DNA of 64,000 bases, taken from NCBI RefSeq assembly GCF_001458595.1, contig NZ_LN890328.1:1580926-1644925 (forward strand). The letters are read 5' to 3'. Shown here in pieces: positions 43,762-53,792 of the stretch. The position numbers were made by a program, and so were the translations under genes. The notes under the pieces were generated by a model that was not told where the DNA came from, did not search any database, and saw nothing but the letters and a program-made list of their open reading frames with translations. Source of the stretch: Clostridium neonatale. GTDB lineage: Bacteria; Bacillota; Clostridia; Clostridiales; Clostridiaceae. Within the stretch, counting starts at the first letter, position 1. Each line of letters opens with the position of its first letter.

Positions 43762-44850
43762 TTAATTATCATTAGAAACATATCTATTTTTTATATTATT
43801 ATATGCTGATTTAAAGTCATCCATAGAAACATTTTCTTTTTCAGATTCTAAAGCATTAACAGCTGCCATAAAGACTATATCCTTTATATCCGCTCCACTT
43901 ATGCCTTCAAATTCATCTGCTAGTACATCAAATGTTACCTCTTCATTTAATGGCATATTTTCAGGAGTATGTAATTTAAATACCTCTTTTCTTCCTTCTT
44001 TATCCGGCATTTTAAATTCTATATTGCTTAATATTCTTCTCTTAAAGGCTTCATCATAATTAGCTAAAAGATTAGTTGTAAATATAACTACTCCTTCAAA
44101 CTTTTCAAGTTCTACAAGCATAACACTCCTTGTTATGTTAACTCCATAATCTGCCGATTGGCTTATATTAGTTAATCTTTTTCCAAGAAATGAATCTGCT
44201 TCTTCAAAAACTAATACAGCATTATCCGTTTTTGCCATATCAAATGCTTTTTTAATATTTTTAGGAGTTTGTCCGACATATTTCGATTCAAGATTTGCAT
44301 AATTTATGGAATATATCTTTTTATCCATATATTTAGCAACAGCTTCTGCCGCCATACTTTTTCCTGTTCCTGGAGGTCCAAAGAAATTAAATACTATAGA
44401 TTTTGGAAAATTATTTTTATCTCCAAATCCCCATTCTCCATATAATTTTTCTGCATGCTTTTGTATATTTAAAATGTTCATTATTTGCTTTTTTTCTTTT
44501 TCACATAAATATATATCATCTAAACTATATTTAGGAAGATATACATCAACAAATTCTTCTTTTAATGGAGTTTCTTTTAACTCTTCATTCTTAGGAGTTT
44601 TATTAAAATTATTAATTAATTCTTCATCATTTGCTATAAGTATTCTTTTTCCAGTTGGATTATATTTTGAACTGTTATTTTCAACTGCTTTATTAATTTC
44701 ACTAAAAAGCCTATCTACATTATCAACATCAAGCATAACTTCTCTGTCATCTTCCATCTTAAACTTGGCATCTAATATTGTTATTCTTGCATTTTTATAT
44801 TTTCTTGTAATTGATTTTGTAAATACCTTTTCCTTTGTTAAACCAAACAT
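43762..44850 (-). CDS. AAA+ ATPase, classical AAA (Cdc48/FtsH-like) clade
   Basis: A 362-aa cytoplasmic ATPase. The N-terminal ~110 residues are a charged unknown domain. Walker A is GPPGTGKS (158-165), the pore-loop region is KYVGQTP (190-196), Walker B is VLVFEEAD (212-219), sensor 1 is FTTN (257-260) and the arginine-finger pair is RR (271-272). A helical lid follows with GISGADIKD. Walker B has Glu where Asp is usual at the first acidic position. There is no protease or membrane domain. It probably acts as a remodelling ATPase, substrate unknown; it has no functional partners nearby. Confidence 0.88.
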   Translation of the reverse strand: MFGLTKEKVFTKSITRKYKNARITILDAKFKMEDDREVMLDVDNVDRLFSEINKAVENNSSKYNPTGKRILIANDEELINNFNKTPKNEELKETPLKEEFVDVYLPKYSLDDIYLCEKEKKQIMNILNIQKHAEKLYGEWGFGDKNNFPKSIVFNFFGPPGTGKSMAAEAVAKYMDKKIYSINYANLESKYVGQTPKNIKKAFDMAKTDNAVLVFEEADSFLGKRLTNISQSADYGVNITRSVMLVELEKFEGVVIFTTNLLANYDEAFKRRILSNIEFKMPDKEGRKEVFKLHTPENMPLNEEVTFDVLADEFEGISGADIKDIVFMAAVNALESEKENVSMDDFKSAYNNIKNRYVSNDN

Positions 44851-45011
44851 ATCCTTTTCCTTTCTTTAAGTTATTACCTAATTATATAAGAAATTATTTC
44901 ATATATAATTAATACCTATTATTATTTCATTAATTTTCTTATATATGAATAATATCACGTAATATGTATATTATCCACTTGTATATTTTTGAAATTTAAA
45001 CTTAGCACTTT

Positions 45012-45427
45012 AAATAAAGCGCGTACTGAGTTTACGTGGATAACAACTGAAATTCAATAAATAACTATTACTTAATTTAAAAATGCATTATTTAAAGCAA
45101 TAATGTTAATACTATGAGTTTATATGAAACAAAGAAATACAGCTCTTATGTTCGGCGGAGACTTGCATTGAAAAATGAAGCTTTAGAATTTTTCATCAAT
45201 GATTGTTCCAAAATTGTTTGTCCAAGGTATATTAAAGGAAACATCTTCATCGGTAGATGAAGATGGGCTATACTGCTAAGTTCGTACCTCACTAAGCATT
45301 ATATGCCTTGGAGCAAACGGTTTTGGGCGCAATCATTTATGTTTAAATTCTTGACTTCATTTTTATAGCAAGCGAGCTGAACATGAGAGCTTCATTTCGG
45401 TTGTTATCAACCAAATTCTTATTTAAC
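45012..45427 (+). repeat. Palindromic repeat element, copy D (416 bp)
   Basis: The ends are AAATAAAGCGCGTACTGAG and, on the other strand, CGTTAAATAAGAATTTGG with GTTGATAACAACCGAAAT. Module 1 and most of the spacer are missing. The long hairpin (45134-45398) is kept and carries the 71-nt cassette in its loop, as in copy A. The right end covers the stop codon of ygiQ. The rest of the gap (44851-45011) is AT-rich, with an inverted repeat of TATAAGAAA type near 44890-44945 and no gene. Confidence 0.85.
45237..45307 (+). repeat. 71-nt two-hairpin cassette, copy c (nested in element D)
   Basis: Identical at all 71 positions to copy a in element A, and inserted at the same place, between the arms GTTTGTCC and GGAGCAAAC of the long hairpin. 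Flanks TATATTAAA and TTGGAGCAAAC are also kept between the two. Confidence 0.85.
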
Positions 45428-47447
45428 GTGACCTTCTTGATTTATTATTAGATTTTAATGTATTTTTCTTTTTACTTCTGCCAGAATCCAAACCTTTGCT
45501 TTTTGATGATTTGCCTGACTCTAAATTTCTGCCTTTAGTTTTTTTATTATTTTCTTGAAGATTTTTTGACTTATTTCTAACATCATTATTGCTATTATTT
45601 TTTCTTTTAGCCAAACTCTTCTGACTGTACTTATTATTTGAATCAAATTTATCTCTTATAAGACACTTTGGTCCATCTCCAATTAAATCTGTTCTTCCTG
45701 CTTCAGTTAAAGCTTCATAGACAAGATTATAATATTTAGGATTTCTATATTGAAGAAGAGCTCTCTGCATTGATTTTTCATGTTTAGTTTTTGGAACATA
45801 CACTTCCTTCATTGTAATTGGATCTATTCCAGTGTAATAAATTGTAGTAGATGGTGTTCCTGGTGTTGGATAAAAATCCTGAACCTGCTCTGGATGATAA
45901 TTTATGTCTCTTAAATATTCAGCCAGTTCAATTGCACATTCAAGAGTGCTTCCTGGATGAGAAGACATTAAATATGGAACTATGTACTGTTTCTTTCCAA
46001 GTTTCTTGGTTATCTTCTCAAACTTTGCAACAAACTTATCATAAGTATCGCCACTTGGCTTACCCATATATTTTAGTACTTCTGCACTTACGTGTTCTGG
46101 TGCAACTTTAAGCTGACCACTTACATGATGCTCAACAAGTTCTTTAAAGAATGTATCATCTTTATCAGCCATTATGTAATCATATCTAAGTCCAGAACGA
46201 ACAAACGCCTTTTTAACTCCTGGAACCTTTCTTATACTTCTAAGTAAATCTAAATATTCACTATGATCTACATCCATGTTCTTACATACAGATGGAGATA
46301 AACATTCCTTACCTTTACATGCGCCAAAAGCTAACTGTTTGCTGCATGCTGGCTGTCTAAAGTTTGCTGTTGGTCCTCCAACATCATGAATATATCCTTT
46401 AAAATCTTTTAGTTTTGTAATTTGCTCTACTTCTTTTAATATTGATTCCTTACTTCTGCTTTGAACTACTCTTCCTTGATGAAGTGTTATTGCACAGAAT
46501 TTGCAATCACCAAAGCATCCTCTTGAACTTACAGTACTAAATTGTACTTCTTCAATAGCAGGAACTCCTCCCTTACTTTCATATGATGGATGATATGTTT
46601 TCATATATGGAAGATCATAAACCGCATCTAATTCTTCTCTATTTAACGGCGGCTGAGGTATATTTTGAACCATATACTTATTTCCATGCTTTTGAACAAT
46701 AATCTTACCTCTTACACTATCCTGTTCTTCATATTCTATTTTGCTTGCTTTAGCATATTTTATTTTATCAGATACAACTTCCTTATATGATGGCACTTCT
46801 ATGTAACCTTCATGAATGTCATCTAAACTTTCAGTTAAATAACATGTTCCCCTTACATATGTTATATCTTTTGCACGTACTCCATTTTTTAAGCTTTCTG
46901 CTACTTCAACTATTGGTTTTTCTCCCATTCCATAAATTAAAAGATCTGCTGTGCTATCAACAAGCATTGATTTTCTAACTTTATTTTCCCAATAATCATA
47001 ATGTGCAAATCTTCTAAGACTTGCTTCAACTCCGCCAATTACTATATCTATATCCTTATAAGCTTCTCTTATTTTATTACAATAAACGATTGTTGCTCTA
47101 TCAGGTCTAAGGCCCATTTTTCCGCCCGGAGAATACATATCTTTTTCTCTAAGCTTTTTGGCTACTGTATAATGATTAACCATTGAATCCATATTACCTG
47201 CATTTACTAAAAACGCATACTTTGGTCTACCTAGTCTTTGGAAATCATAAATATTATTCCAGTCTGGCTGAGGTATAATACCAACCTTATATCCATGAGC
47301 TTCTAAAACTCTTGATATAATTGCTGTTCCAAAGCTATGATGATCTATATAGCTGTCTCCTGTAACTATAACAAAGTCACATTCATCCCAGCCTCTTTCT
47401 TTCATATCTCTTCTACTTATTGGTAAAAACTTTTTTTCAGTTAACAT
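45423..47447 (-). CDS. YgiQ-family radical SAM protein
   Basis: A 674-aa protein. The N-terminal part (about 1-290) is the YgiQ-specific domain. The radical SAM core follows with the cluster motif CFGDCKFC (CX3CX2C) near residue 313 and VGGPTANF downstream. [18 protein letters not shown] is a conserved late motif. The last ~60 residues are a Lys/Asn/Ser/Arg-rich basic tail, common in this family. The reaction is not established. Repeat element D covers the stop codon. It is single, with a 46-aa gene upstream behind a terminator. Confidence 0.94.
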   Translation of the reverse strand: MLTEKKFLPISRRDMKERGWDECDFVIVTGDSYIDHHSFGTAIISRVLEAHGYKVGIIPQPDWNNIYDFQRLGRPKYAFLVNAGNMDSMVNHYTVAKKLREKDMYSPGGKMGLRPDRATIVYCNKIREAYKDIDIVIGGVEASLRRFAHYDYWENKVRKSMLVDSTADLLIYGMGEKPIVEVAESLKNGVRAKDITYVRGTCYLTESLDDIHEGYIEVPSYKEVVSDKIKYAKASKIEYEEQDSVRGKIIVQKHGNKYMVQNIPQPPLNREELDAVYDLPYMKTYHPSYESKGGVPAIEEVQFSTVSSRGCFGDCKFCAITLHQGRVVQSRSKESILKEVEQITKLKDFKGYIHDVGGPTANFRQPACSKQLAFGACKGKECLSPSVCKNMDVDHSEYLDLLRSIRKVPGVKKAFVRSGLRYDYIMADKDDTFFKELVEHHVSGQLKVAPEHVSAEVLKYMGKPSGDTYDKFVAKFEKITKKLGKKQYIVPYLMSSHPGSTLECAIELAEYLRDINYHPEQVQDFYPTPGTPSTTIYYTGIDPITMKEVYVPKTKHEKSMQRALLQYRNPKYYNLVYEALTEAGRTDLIGDGPKCLIRDKFDSNNKYSQKSLAKRKNNSNNDVRNKSKNLQENNKKTKGRNLESGKSSKSKGLDSGRSKKKNTLKSNNKSRRSR

Positions 47448-47546
47448 ATTTGCACCTACTTAATTTTCTTGTGTTTTTCTTTAAAGATTATAACACAAAT
47501 ACATAAAAAACTAATATATAAAATACACTTCCAATATATTTTTAAA

Positions 47547-47582
47547 TAAAAAAGGTAGTGATATAATTCTATATCATCTACC
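47547..47582 (-). terminator. Terminator of the 46-aa gene
   Basis: GGTAGATGATATA and TATATCACTACC (minus strand) with a 4-nt loop, followed by seven Us. It lies 43 bp past the stop of the small gene and upstream of ygiQ. Confidence 0.85.
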
Positions 47583-47624
47583 GCATTATGAAAGATATAC
47601 ATTAATAAAAAACATGTTCTGGCT

Positions 47625-47765
47625 TTATTTATTCTTTTTATTTCTAACAGGAATAAATTCTGAAGTTTTATCATTTGGATCTATATATGTATAATCTCCC
47701 TCCTCAGTTTTTCTAAGTCCTAAAGATGCCATTTTCTTTTTTGTATTCTTATATTTAGTAGTCAT
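47625..47765 (-). CDS. Small conserved-looking protein, 46 aa
   Basis: A short gene from ATG 47765, with AAGGAG 10 nt upstream and its own terminator downstream. The peptide is basic, with the core MASLGLRKTEEGDYTYIDP followed by FIPVRNKKNK. The hydrophilic ends and compact central motif suggest a folded mini-protein, perhaps nucleic-acid binding, but no family is recognised. It lies 54 bp past the ABC exporter genes on the same strand and could be read through from them. Confidence 0.65.
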   Translation of the reverse strand: MTTKYKNTKKKMASLGLRKTEEGDYTYIDPNDKTSEFIPVRNKKNK

Positions 47766-47819
47766 ATTTCTATTTCTCCTTTTCGTTTTCAAAATATTTC
47801 CAAGGAAATACTTAAAATA

Positions 47820-49676
47820 TTAGTTAATCTTCTTTTCAAATTGAGAATTATATAAATTAGTATAGAAGCCATTGGCTGCCATGAGTTCTTCATGATTTCC
47901 CTGCTCTATTATATTTCCATCCTTAACAACTAAAATACGATCTGCATTTTTTATTGTAGATAGCCTATGGGCAATAACAAAACTTGTTCTGCCTCTCATA
48001 AGGTTATCCATAGCATTTTGAATTTTAAGCTCTGTCCTTGTATCCACTGAACTTGTAGCTTCATCTAAAATTAGTATTTTGGCATCAGCAAGTATTGCCC
48101 TTGCTATTGTTAAAAGCTGCTTTTGACCTTGGGAAATATTTGTACCTTCCTCGTTTAATACCATGTCATATTTTTCAGGAAGAGATTCTATATAATCATC
48201 AATTTCAGCACTCTTTGCTGCCTTAATAACTTCTTCATCACTTGCATCTAATCTTCCATATCTTATATTTTCTTTTATACTTCCATTAAAAAGCCATGTA
48301 TCTTGAAGAACCATACCAAATAATTTTCTAAGTTCACGTCTGTTAAAATCTTTAATATTTATTCCATCAATAAGTATTACTCCACTATTTACATCATAAA
48401 ATCTCATTAAAAGTTTTATAATCGTGCTTTTTCCCGCGCCAGTTGGTCCAACTATAGCAACCTTTTCACCTTTCTTTATTTGGGTCGTAAAGCCTTTAAG
48501 TATTATTTTATTTGGAATATACCCAAACTCAATATTTTCAAATGTAACATTTCCCTTTATATTTTCTATAGACCTCGGATTACTTACAATCTGTTCTTCT
48601 TCATCTTCATCTAAAAATTCAAATATTCTTTCTGAACATGCTGCAATTGACTGTAAAAGATTAGATACCTGGGCAATCTGACTTATTGGCTGAGTAAAGT
48701 TTCTGCTATACTGAATAAAGGATTGAATATCACCAACGGTTATTTTTCCTTTAATAGTTAAATACCCTCCTAAAATTGCTACTGCCACATATGATAAATT
48801 TCCTACAAACAGCATTACTGGCTGCATAAGACCCGATAAAAATTGTGATTTCCATGCACTTTTATAAAGCACTTCATTATCTTCATTAAATCTTTTTATT
48901 TCTTTTTCTTCTGCATTAAATAGTTTTACTATATTTTGTCCTCCATAAGTCTCTTCAATTTTGCCATTAACATGGCCTAAATATTCTTGTTGGAGTTTAA
49001 AATATTTTTGAGACTTTTTAACTATAAATGAAATTAAAAATAAAGAAATGGGTACAACCAGAAGTACGGCAAAAGTCATAGCCACATTTATAGATAACAT
49101 CATAAAAAATATTCCTATTATTGTGCTTATAGAGGTTATTATCTGAGTCATGCTTTGGTTTAAACTTTGATTTAAAGTGTCTACATCATTAGTTACTATA
49201 GATAAAACTTCACCATGAGTACGCCTATCAAAATAACTCATAGGCATTCTATTTATCTTTTCACTCATTTCTTTTCTCAGCTTATATGTAAACTTTTGAG
49301 ATATTCCGGTCATTATAAATCCTTGTATAAATGAAAATAGTGCGCTTAAAGCATATAAAATTATAAGTGTTAGAAGTATTTTATTTATCTTACTGAAATC
49401 AATACCTGCACCTCCAGATATTTTACTCATAAGGCCGTTAAAAAGTTCTGTTGTAGCATTTCCCATAATTTTAGGGCCTAATATAGAAAATATTGTACTG
49501 AAAATAGCAAATACAATAACTAATATAATACCTACTTTATATACACTTAGATATTTCATTAAATCTTTCATAGTTTTTTTTAAATCTTTTGCCTTTACAC
49601 CTGGGGCATTACCTCTTCCCATACCCATAGGTCCCATTCCCGGCATATGTCCTTGTCTTTTGTTATTATTACTCAT
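47820..49676 (-). CDS. ABC exporter half-transporter, catalytic-site subunit
   Basis: A 618-aa half-transporter. The start is ATG 49676, with GGAGG 9 nt upstream; the TTG two codons earlier is less likely. It has a Gly/Met-rich cytoplasmic N terminus, six membrane spans at about 50-340 and a nucleotide-binding domain with Walker A GPTGAGKS, signature ISQGQ, Walker B LILDEA and switch His in AHRLST. Residue numbers are about 410-575. The Glu and His are intact, so this subunit supplies the hydrolytic residues. It overlaps the partner gene by 8 bp (ATGAGTAA). Together they make a heterodimeric multidrug/lipid-type exporter. Confidence 0.93.
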   Translation of the reverse strand: MSNNNKRQGHMPGMGPMGMGRGNAPGVKAKDLKKTMKDLMKYLSVYKVGIILVIVFAIFSTIFSILGPKIMGNATTELFNGLMSKISGGAGIDFSKINKILLTLIILYALSALFSFIQGFIMTGISQKFTYKLRKEMSEKINRMPMSYFDRRTHGEVLSIVTNDVDTLNQSLNQSMTQIITSISTIIGIFFMMLSINVAMTFAVLLVVPISLFLISFIVKKSQKYFKLQQEYLGHVNGKIEETYGGQNIVKLFNAEEKEIKRFNEDNEVLYKSAWKSQFLSGLMQPVMLFVGNLSYVAVAILGGYLTIKGKITVGDIQSFIQYSRNFTQPISQIAQVSNLLQSIAACSERIFEFLDEDEEEQIVSNPRSIENIKGNVTFENIEFGYIPNKIILKGFTTQIKKGEKVAIVGPTGAGKSTIIKLLMRFYDVNSGVILIDGINIKDFNRRELRKLFGMVLQDTWLFNGSIKENIRYGRLDASDEEVIKAAKSAEIDDYIESLPEKYDMVLNEEGTNISQGQKQLLTIARAILADAKILILDEATSSVDTRTELKIQNAMDNLMRGRTSFVIAHRLSTIKNADRILVVKDGNIIEQGNHEELMAANGFYTNLYNSQFEKKIN

Positions 49677-51930
49677 CTTCAAGTTCCTCCTTTGAAAGTT
49701 GTGATAAAGCTATCTGCCTATATGTTTCACAATTTTTCATAAGTTCTTTATGAGTTCCACGTCCTACTATTTTTCCTTTATCTAAAACAAGTATTAAATC
49801 TGCATTTAATACAGTACTTATTCTTTGAGCTACTATAATTGAAGTACTTCCTTTAGTTTCTTCTTTTAATGCTTTTCTAAGGGCAACATCAGTCTTGTAA
49901 TCAAGTGCTGAGAAACTATCATCAAAAATAAATATTTCAGGATTTTTAGCAATTGCTCTTGCTATAGATAATCTCTGCTTTTGACCACCTGATACATTGC
50001 TTCCACCTTGTGAAATAAATGCATCATATTTTTCTTCTTTACTTTCCACAAAGTCTGTAGCCTGAGCAATTCTTACAGCTTTCTTCACTTCATCAGCATG
50101 TGCTCTTTCATTTCCATATTTAATATTTTCTTTTATGGTTCCTGAAAATAAAATTGCTTTTTGAGGAACAAATCCTATTTTTTCTCTAAGTTCATGCTGA
50201 CTTACATTTTTAATATTTACACCATCCACTAATATTTGTCCTTTAGTAACATCAAAAAGTCTTGGAATCAAATTTATAAGTGTAGACTTCCCACTACCAG
50301 TACTTCCTATTATAGCTATTGTCTGACCTTTCTTTGCAGTAAATGAAATATCACTTAATGTTTCCTTATCTGAACCTGGATATGTAAAACTCACATTTTT
50401 AAATTCAACAGATCCTTTTTTGCTTACATGAAAGTTTTCTGGTCTTTCTGGATCTAGAACAGTATTATCTATGCTTAACACTTCACCTATACGTTTTGCA
50501 CACACCATAGCTCTTGGAAGCAATACAGAAACCATTGAAATAAGCAGAAATGCCATAACTATCTGCATTGTATATTGTATAAATGCCATAAGATCTCCAA
50601 CCTGCATTAGGCCTTCATTTATGTTGCCTGAACCTGCATAAACAATAAGTACAGTAATACCATTCATGATAAACATAAGTGCAGGCATCATTACAATCAT
50701 AATTCTATTAACAAAAAGGTTGGTTTTAGTTAAATCTATATTCACGCCATCAAATCGCTTTTCTTCATGTTCTTCAGTCTGAAATGCTCTTATTACTGGG
50801 ATACCAGTTAGTATTTCACGGGAAACACCATTTAATTTATCAATTAAAATTTGAACTTTTTTAAATCTTGGCATAGCCATTCCAAAAAGACTTCCAACAA
50901 CCACAAGAATAGCTACGAGTGCTACTCCAATTACCCAGCTCATGCTTTTATTTGTATTTAAAACTTTAATAAATCCACCTACGCCTAGTATTGGTGCATA
51001 AAATACCATTCTTAAAAGCATTACTAAAAGAGTTTGAACTTGCTGAATATCATTTGTTGTACGTGTTATTAATGATGCTGTAGAAAATTTATTGAATTCG
51101 TTGCTTGAAAAATTCACAACCTTTCTAAATACATCTTTTCTTAATACTTTTCCAAGCTTTGCTGCTATTCTCGAAGCAAGTAATACTACTAAAACTACAC
51201 TTATCATAGATAAAAATGCAAGACCAAGCATTTTTACACCAGAAGCTAATATATAATCACTCTGCATAGAATCTATATCTATACCAACTGCTATATATTC
51301 ATTTCTTACATATTCAACTCCAACTTGAGAAATTAAAGAATGTGGAATACTATTTAATGAACTATTTATTTGATCAATAATAATATCCAATTGTTCTTCT
51401 GGCAGCATTTGAAGTAACTCATATATGCTTAATGAATTATTCTCAGTATCTGTTAATAAATTTGATGATATATTATTTCCTATACTTTTTGCAAATTCTG
51501 AATCACTTTCCAAAGAATAAATCATAACTACTGGTCTGCTAATTATATTACTTAAGTTATTCTCCTCATTTTTATCTAAATTTTTCTTTATATATAATGG
51601 TTCATTTTTTAGTGCTGGATACTGAGAAACATAAGTGTTATATTCCTTCTCTGATAAGTTTTCTTTTGATATTTCCTTATAGCTATTTTCTAAAATATCT
51701 TTGTCATCATTTTTTAGAAATAACTTTATTTTATAAAATTGACTTTCTCTAATAACTTCTGGGACTAAATTTTCTATTCCACCTTGCTGTATACCTATAT
51801 TTACTATTTTTGAAGTATACTCTGGAAGAGAAAGATCACAGGTTGCTTGTATTATTAATAATATAATCACTAAAATTATTGCGCCTATTGATTGTTTTAA
51901 ATATTTTATCACCTTTGACATAACCTTCAT
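49669..51930 (-). CDS. ABC exporter half-transporter, degenerate-site subunit with large ectodomain
   Basis: A 753-aa half-transporter. TM1 (about 14-33) is followed by an extracytoplasmic insert of nearly 190 residues (about 44-230), then five spans and the nucleotide-binding domain. Walker A is GSTGSGKS and the signature VSGGQ, but Walker B ends FDDSFSALD with Asp replacing the catalytic Glu, and the switch position is AQRIST with Gln for His. This is the usual asymmetry of heterodimeric exporters such as BmrCD or TM287/288. It is translated first, and the partner overlaps by 8 bp. The substrate is unknown. Confidence 0.93.
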   Translation of the reverse strand: MKVMSKVIKYLKQSIGAIILVIILLIIQATCDLSLPEYTSKIVNIGIQQGGIENLVPEVIRESQFYKIKLFLKNDDKDILENSYKEISKENLSEKEYNTYVSQYPALKNEPLYIKKNLDKNEENNLSNIISRPVVMIYSLESDSEFAKSIGNNISSNLLTDTENNSLSIYELLQMLPEEQLDIIIDQINSSLNSIPHSLISQVGVEYVRNEYIAVGIDIDSMQSDYILASGVKMLGLAFLSMISVVLVVLLASRIAAKLGKVLRKDVFRKVVNFSSNEFNKFSTASLITRTTNDIQQVQTLLVMLLRMVFYAPILGVGGFIKVLNTNKSMSWVIGVALVAILVVVGSLFGMAMPRFKKVQILIDKLNGVSREILTGIPVIRAFQTEEHEEKRFDGVNIDLTKTNLFVNRIMIVMMPALMFIMNGITVLIVYAGSGNINEGLMQVGDLMAFIQYTMQIVMAFLLISMVSVLLPRAMVCAKRIGEVLSIDNTVLDPERPENFHVSKKGSVEFKNVSFTYPGSDKETLSDISFTAKKGQTIAIIGSTGSGKSTLINLIPRLFDVTKGQILVDGVNIKNVSQHELREKIGFVPQKAILFSGTIKENIKYGNERAHADEVKKAVRIAQATDFVESKEEKYDAFISQGGSNVSGGQKQRLSIARAIAKNPEIFIFDDSFSALDYKTDVALRKALKEETKGSTSIIVAQRISTVLNADLILVLDKGKIVGRGTHKELMKNCETYRQIALSQLSKEELEDE

Positions 51931-52114
51931 CTTTCCTCTCTTGTATTTATGAACAAAGTTTAATATATATACTATCTTGTGTTAATAAATACAAGTTATT
52001 CTTAATATGTTGATGAAAATTATTGTATTCATAGTAATATTTATATTAAATTTTAGAGCTATTCTTATAATTTAAAATTTATAGATATCTGCTTTCTAGA
52101 AAATATGATAAAAA

Positions 52115-52149
52115 TAAAAAAATGCTAAAATAATTCCTTATTTCAGCAT
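52115..52149 (-). terminator. Terminator of the nucleoside-salvage operon
   Basis: ATGCTGAAATAA and TTATTTTAGCAT (minus strand) with a 4-nt loop, followed by TTTTTTTA. It lies 15 bp past the phosphoribosyltransferase stop. Confidence 0.88.
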
Positions 52150-52163
52150 CTTCTCGTATTATT

Positions 52164-52703
52164 TTAATTATTAAAGACAGGTAAATTTCCTAAAGCAATT
52201 ACATCACTGTTACTATCATCATTTCCTTCAGTAAGTATAGAAACCTTGCCTACCACTTCAGCCCCAGCTTCTTTTGTAAGCTCTTTGAGTTCATTTATAG
52301 ATTCACCAGTAGATACAACATCATCAACTAAAAGCACTTTTTTACCTTTTAAGTATTCTACATCAATTCCATCTAAACATAAAATTTGTTCATCTTTAGT
52401 AGTTATGGATTTCACTTTTCTAACTATAGGATTTTGCATATATGATTTAATTGACTTTCTTGCAACTATGTATTTTGGCATATCCATAATTCTTGCAAGC
52501 TCCTGTGCAAGTGGAATTCCTTTAGCTTCTGCTGTCACAAAAATATCAGCCTCTGGTAGTTTTTCTTTTAGTTCTTTTGCAGCTGCACAAATAAGTTCTG
52601 TATCTCCAAGAACTACAAAAGAAGCTATTGATATTTCATCATTTATTTTTATAACTGGCAATTCTCGTTTAACTCCTGCCACTTCAATTGAATAATGCTT
52701 CAA
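52164..52703 (-). CDS. Phosphoribosyltransferase, adenine/xanthine type
   Basis: A 179-aa cytoplasmic enzyme. The PRPP-binding motif VLLVDDVVSTGES lies at about residues 122-134, and DIFVTAEAKGIPLAQELAR is the upstream segment typical of adenine- and xanthine-phosphoribosyltransferase-like proteins. It would salvage a free purine base released by the nucleoside hydrolase encoded just before it (23-bp gap). The base cannot be named with certainty. It is the last gene of the unit. Confidence 0.85.
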   Translation of the reverse strand: MKHYSIEVAGVKRELPVIKINDEISIASFVVLGDTELICAAAKELKEKLPEADIFVTAEAKGIPLAQELARIMDMPKYIVARKSIKSYMQNPIVRKVKSITTKDEQILCLDGIDVEYLKGKKVLLVDDVVSTGESINELKELTKEAGAEVVGKVSILTEGNDDSNSDVIALGNLPVFNN

Positions 52704-52726
52704 ATTAATCTCCCCAATCCATATAT

Positions 52727-53653
52727 CTATACATTAATATTATTAAATAAATCTAATATCCACTTTCTAAATCTTACTACATCTATCTTAGTGCAAAACT
52801 CAGCATTTTTTTCTTTACTATACTTGCCATCAAAATCAACTATCATAAATCCTTTTGTGTATTCACCATCAACTTCTATATCTATAAAAGCTTCTTTACT
52901 TTCAAACAAATCCGGATTATCTAAGTATGCAATTGTTGTTAAGTCATGCATTTGAAGATCTCCATTTTCTATACTTCCATCTCTATAATGTTTAAATAAT
53001 GAATAACACATTTCTCCAGCTTTATTCATATTCTTTAATTCATTTATAGTAGGCACATCTAATGTTGCAGTAGATGTTACATCTAATCCACAAACAACTA
53101 TCTTTATGCCTGCTTTAAAAACAATTTTAGCTGCTTCAGGATCTGCATATATATTAAATTCAGCAGCTGGAGTAACGTTTCCCCTACCTGATGATCCACC
53201 CATTACGACTATTTTTTCAATATTTTCTTTCACTTCTGGGTAAGCAAGAAATAGTGTAGCTACATTAGTTAAAGGACCTATTGTAACTAATGTAATTTTT
53301 TCATCACTTTCTTGAATTATTTCACGCATAGCTTCTACAGAATTCTTTTCATATACAGACCTTTTTGGACTTTTGAAGTCATAACCATCCATTCCGCTTT
53401 CACCATGAATATGCTCTGCATGCTCACATTCTTTTATTAATGGTCTTGAAGCACCTTTTGAAACTTTAATATCCTTATTAAAAAACTCTACTAATTTTAA
53501 TGCATTGTTTGTTGTATTTTCAATTCCAACATTTCCTGACACTGTAGATATTAATTTTATGTCTAATCTATCACATGCAAAAGCTGCAGCAAGCGCTACT
53601 GCATCATCAATTCCTGGATCTGTATCAATTATTACAGATGTTTTTTTAATCAT
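52727..53653 (-). CDS. Inosine/uridine-preferring nucleoside hydrolase
   Basis: A 308-aa enzyme that hydrolyses nucleosides to base plus ribose. The Ca2+-binding signature DTDPGIDDA is near the N terminus (about residues 10-18), followed by VTIGPLTNVA, VMGGS, AEFNIYADPEAA with a metal ligand, and a His in MHDLTTIAY. It stands between a BMP-type nucleoside-binding lipoprotein and a purine-type phosphoribosyltransferase, which points to use of imported purine nucleosides. Confidence 0.93.
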   Translation of the reverse strand: MIKKTSVIIDTDPGIDDAVALAAAFACDRLDIKLISTVSGNVGIENTTNNALKLVEFFNKDIKVSKGASRPLIKECEHAEHIHGESGMDGYDFKSPKRSVYEKNSVEAMREIIQESDEKITLVTIGPLTNVATLFLAYPEVKENIEKIVVMGGSSGRGNVTPAAEFNIYADPEAAKIVFKAGIKIVVCGLDVTSTATLDVPTINELKNMNKAGEMCYSLFKHYRDGSIENGDLQMHDLTTIAYLDNPDLFESKEAFIDIEVDGEYTKGFMIVDFDGKYSKEKNAEFCTKIDVVRFRKWILDLFNNINV

Positions 53654-53722
53654 AAATTTCCTCCTAAAAATAAAAAGCCTTTTTCTTAAATCTAATTATA
53701 CTATTAACAATATAATTAACAA

Positions 53723-53760
53723 TTGACAACGCACACAAAATGAATGTTGTGCATTGTCAA
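53723..53760 (-). other. Intercistronic hairpin between bmp-type gene and nucleoside hydrolase
   Basis: TTGACAACGCACA and TGTGCATTGTCAA pair with one G-T type mismatch around about 12 nt, 33 bp past the lipoprotein stop. On the minus strand the following sequence is AT-rich but without a clean U-run. It could be a partial terminator or a processing stem that sets a higher level of the lipoprotein. Confidence 0.5.
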
Positions 53761-53792
53761 TCTAATTATCGACTATTATATTAACTTTTATA

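Noticed and set aside
47456..47674. 72-aa frame on the minus strand before ygiQ
   Set aside because: It overlaps a terminator hairpin and the better-supported 46-aa gene in another frame, and it has no ribosome site.
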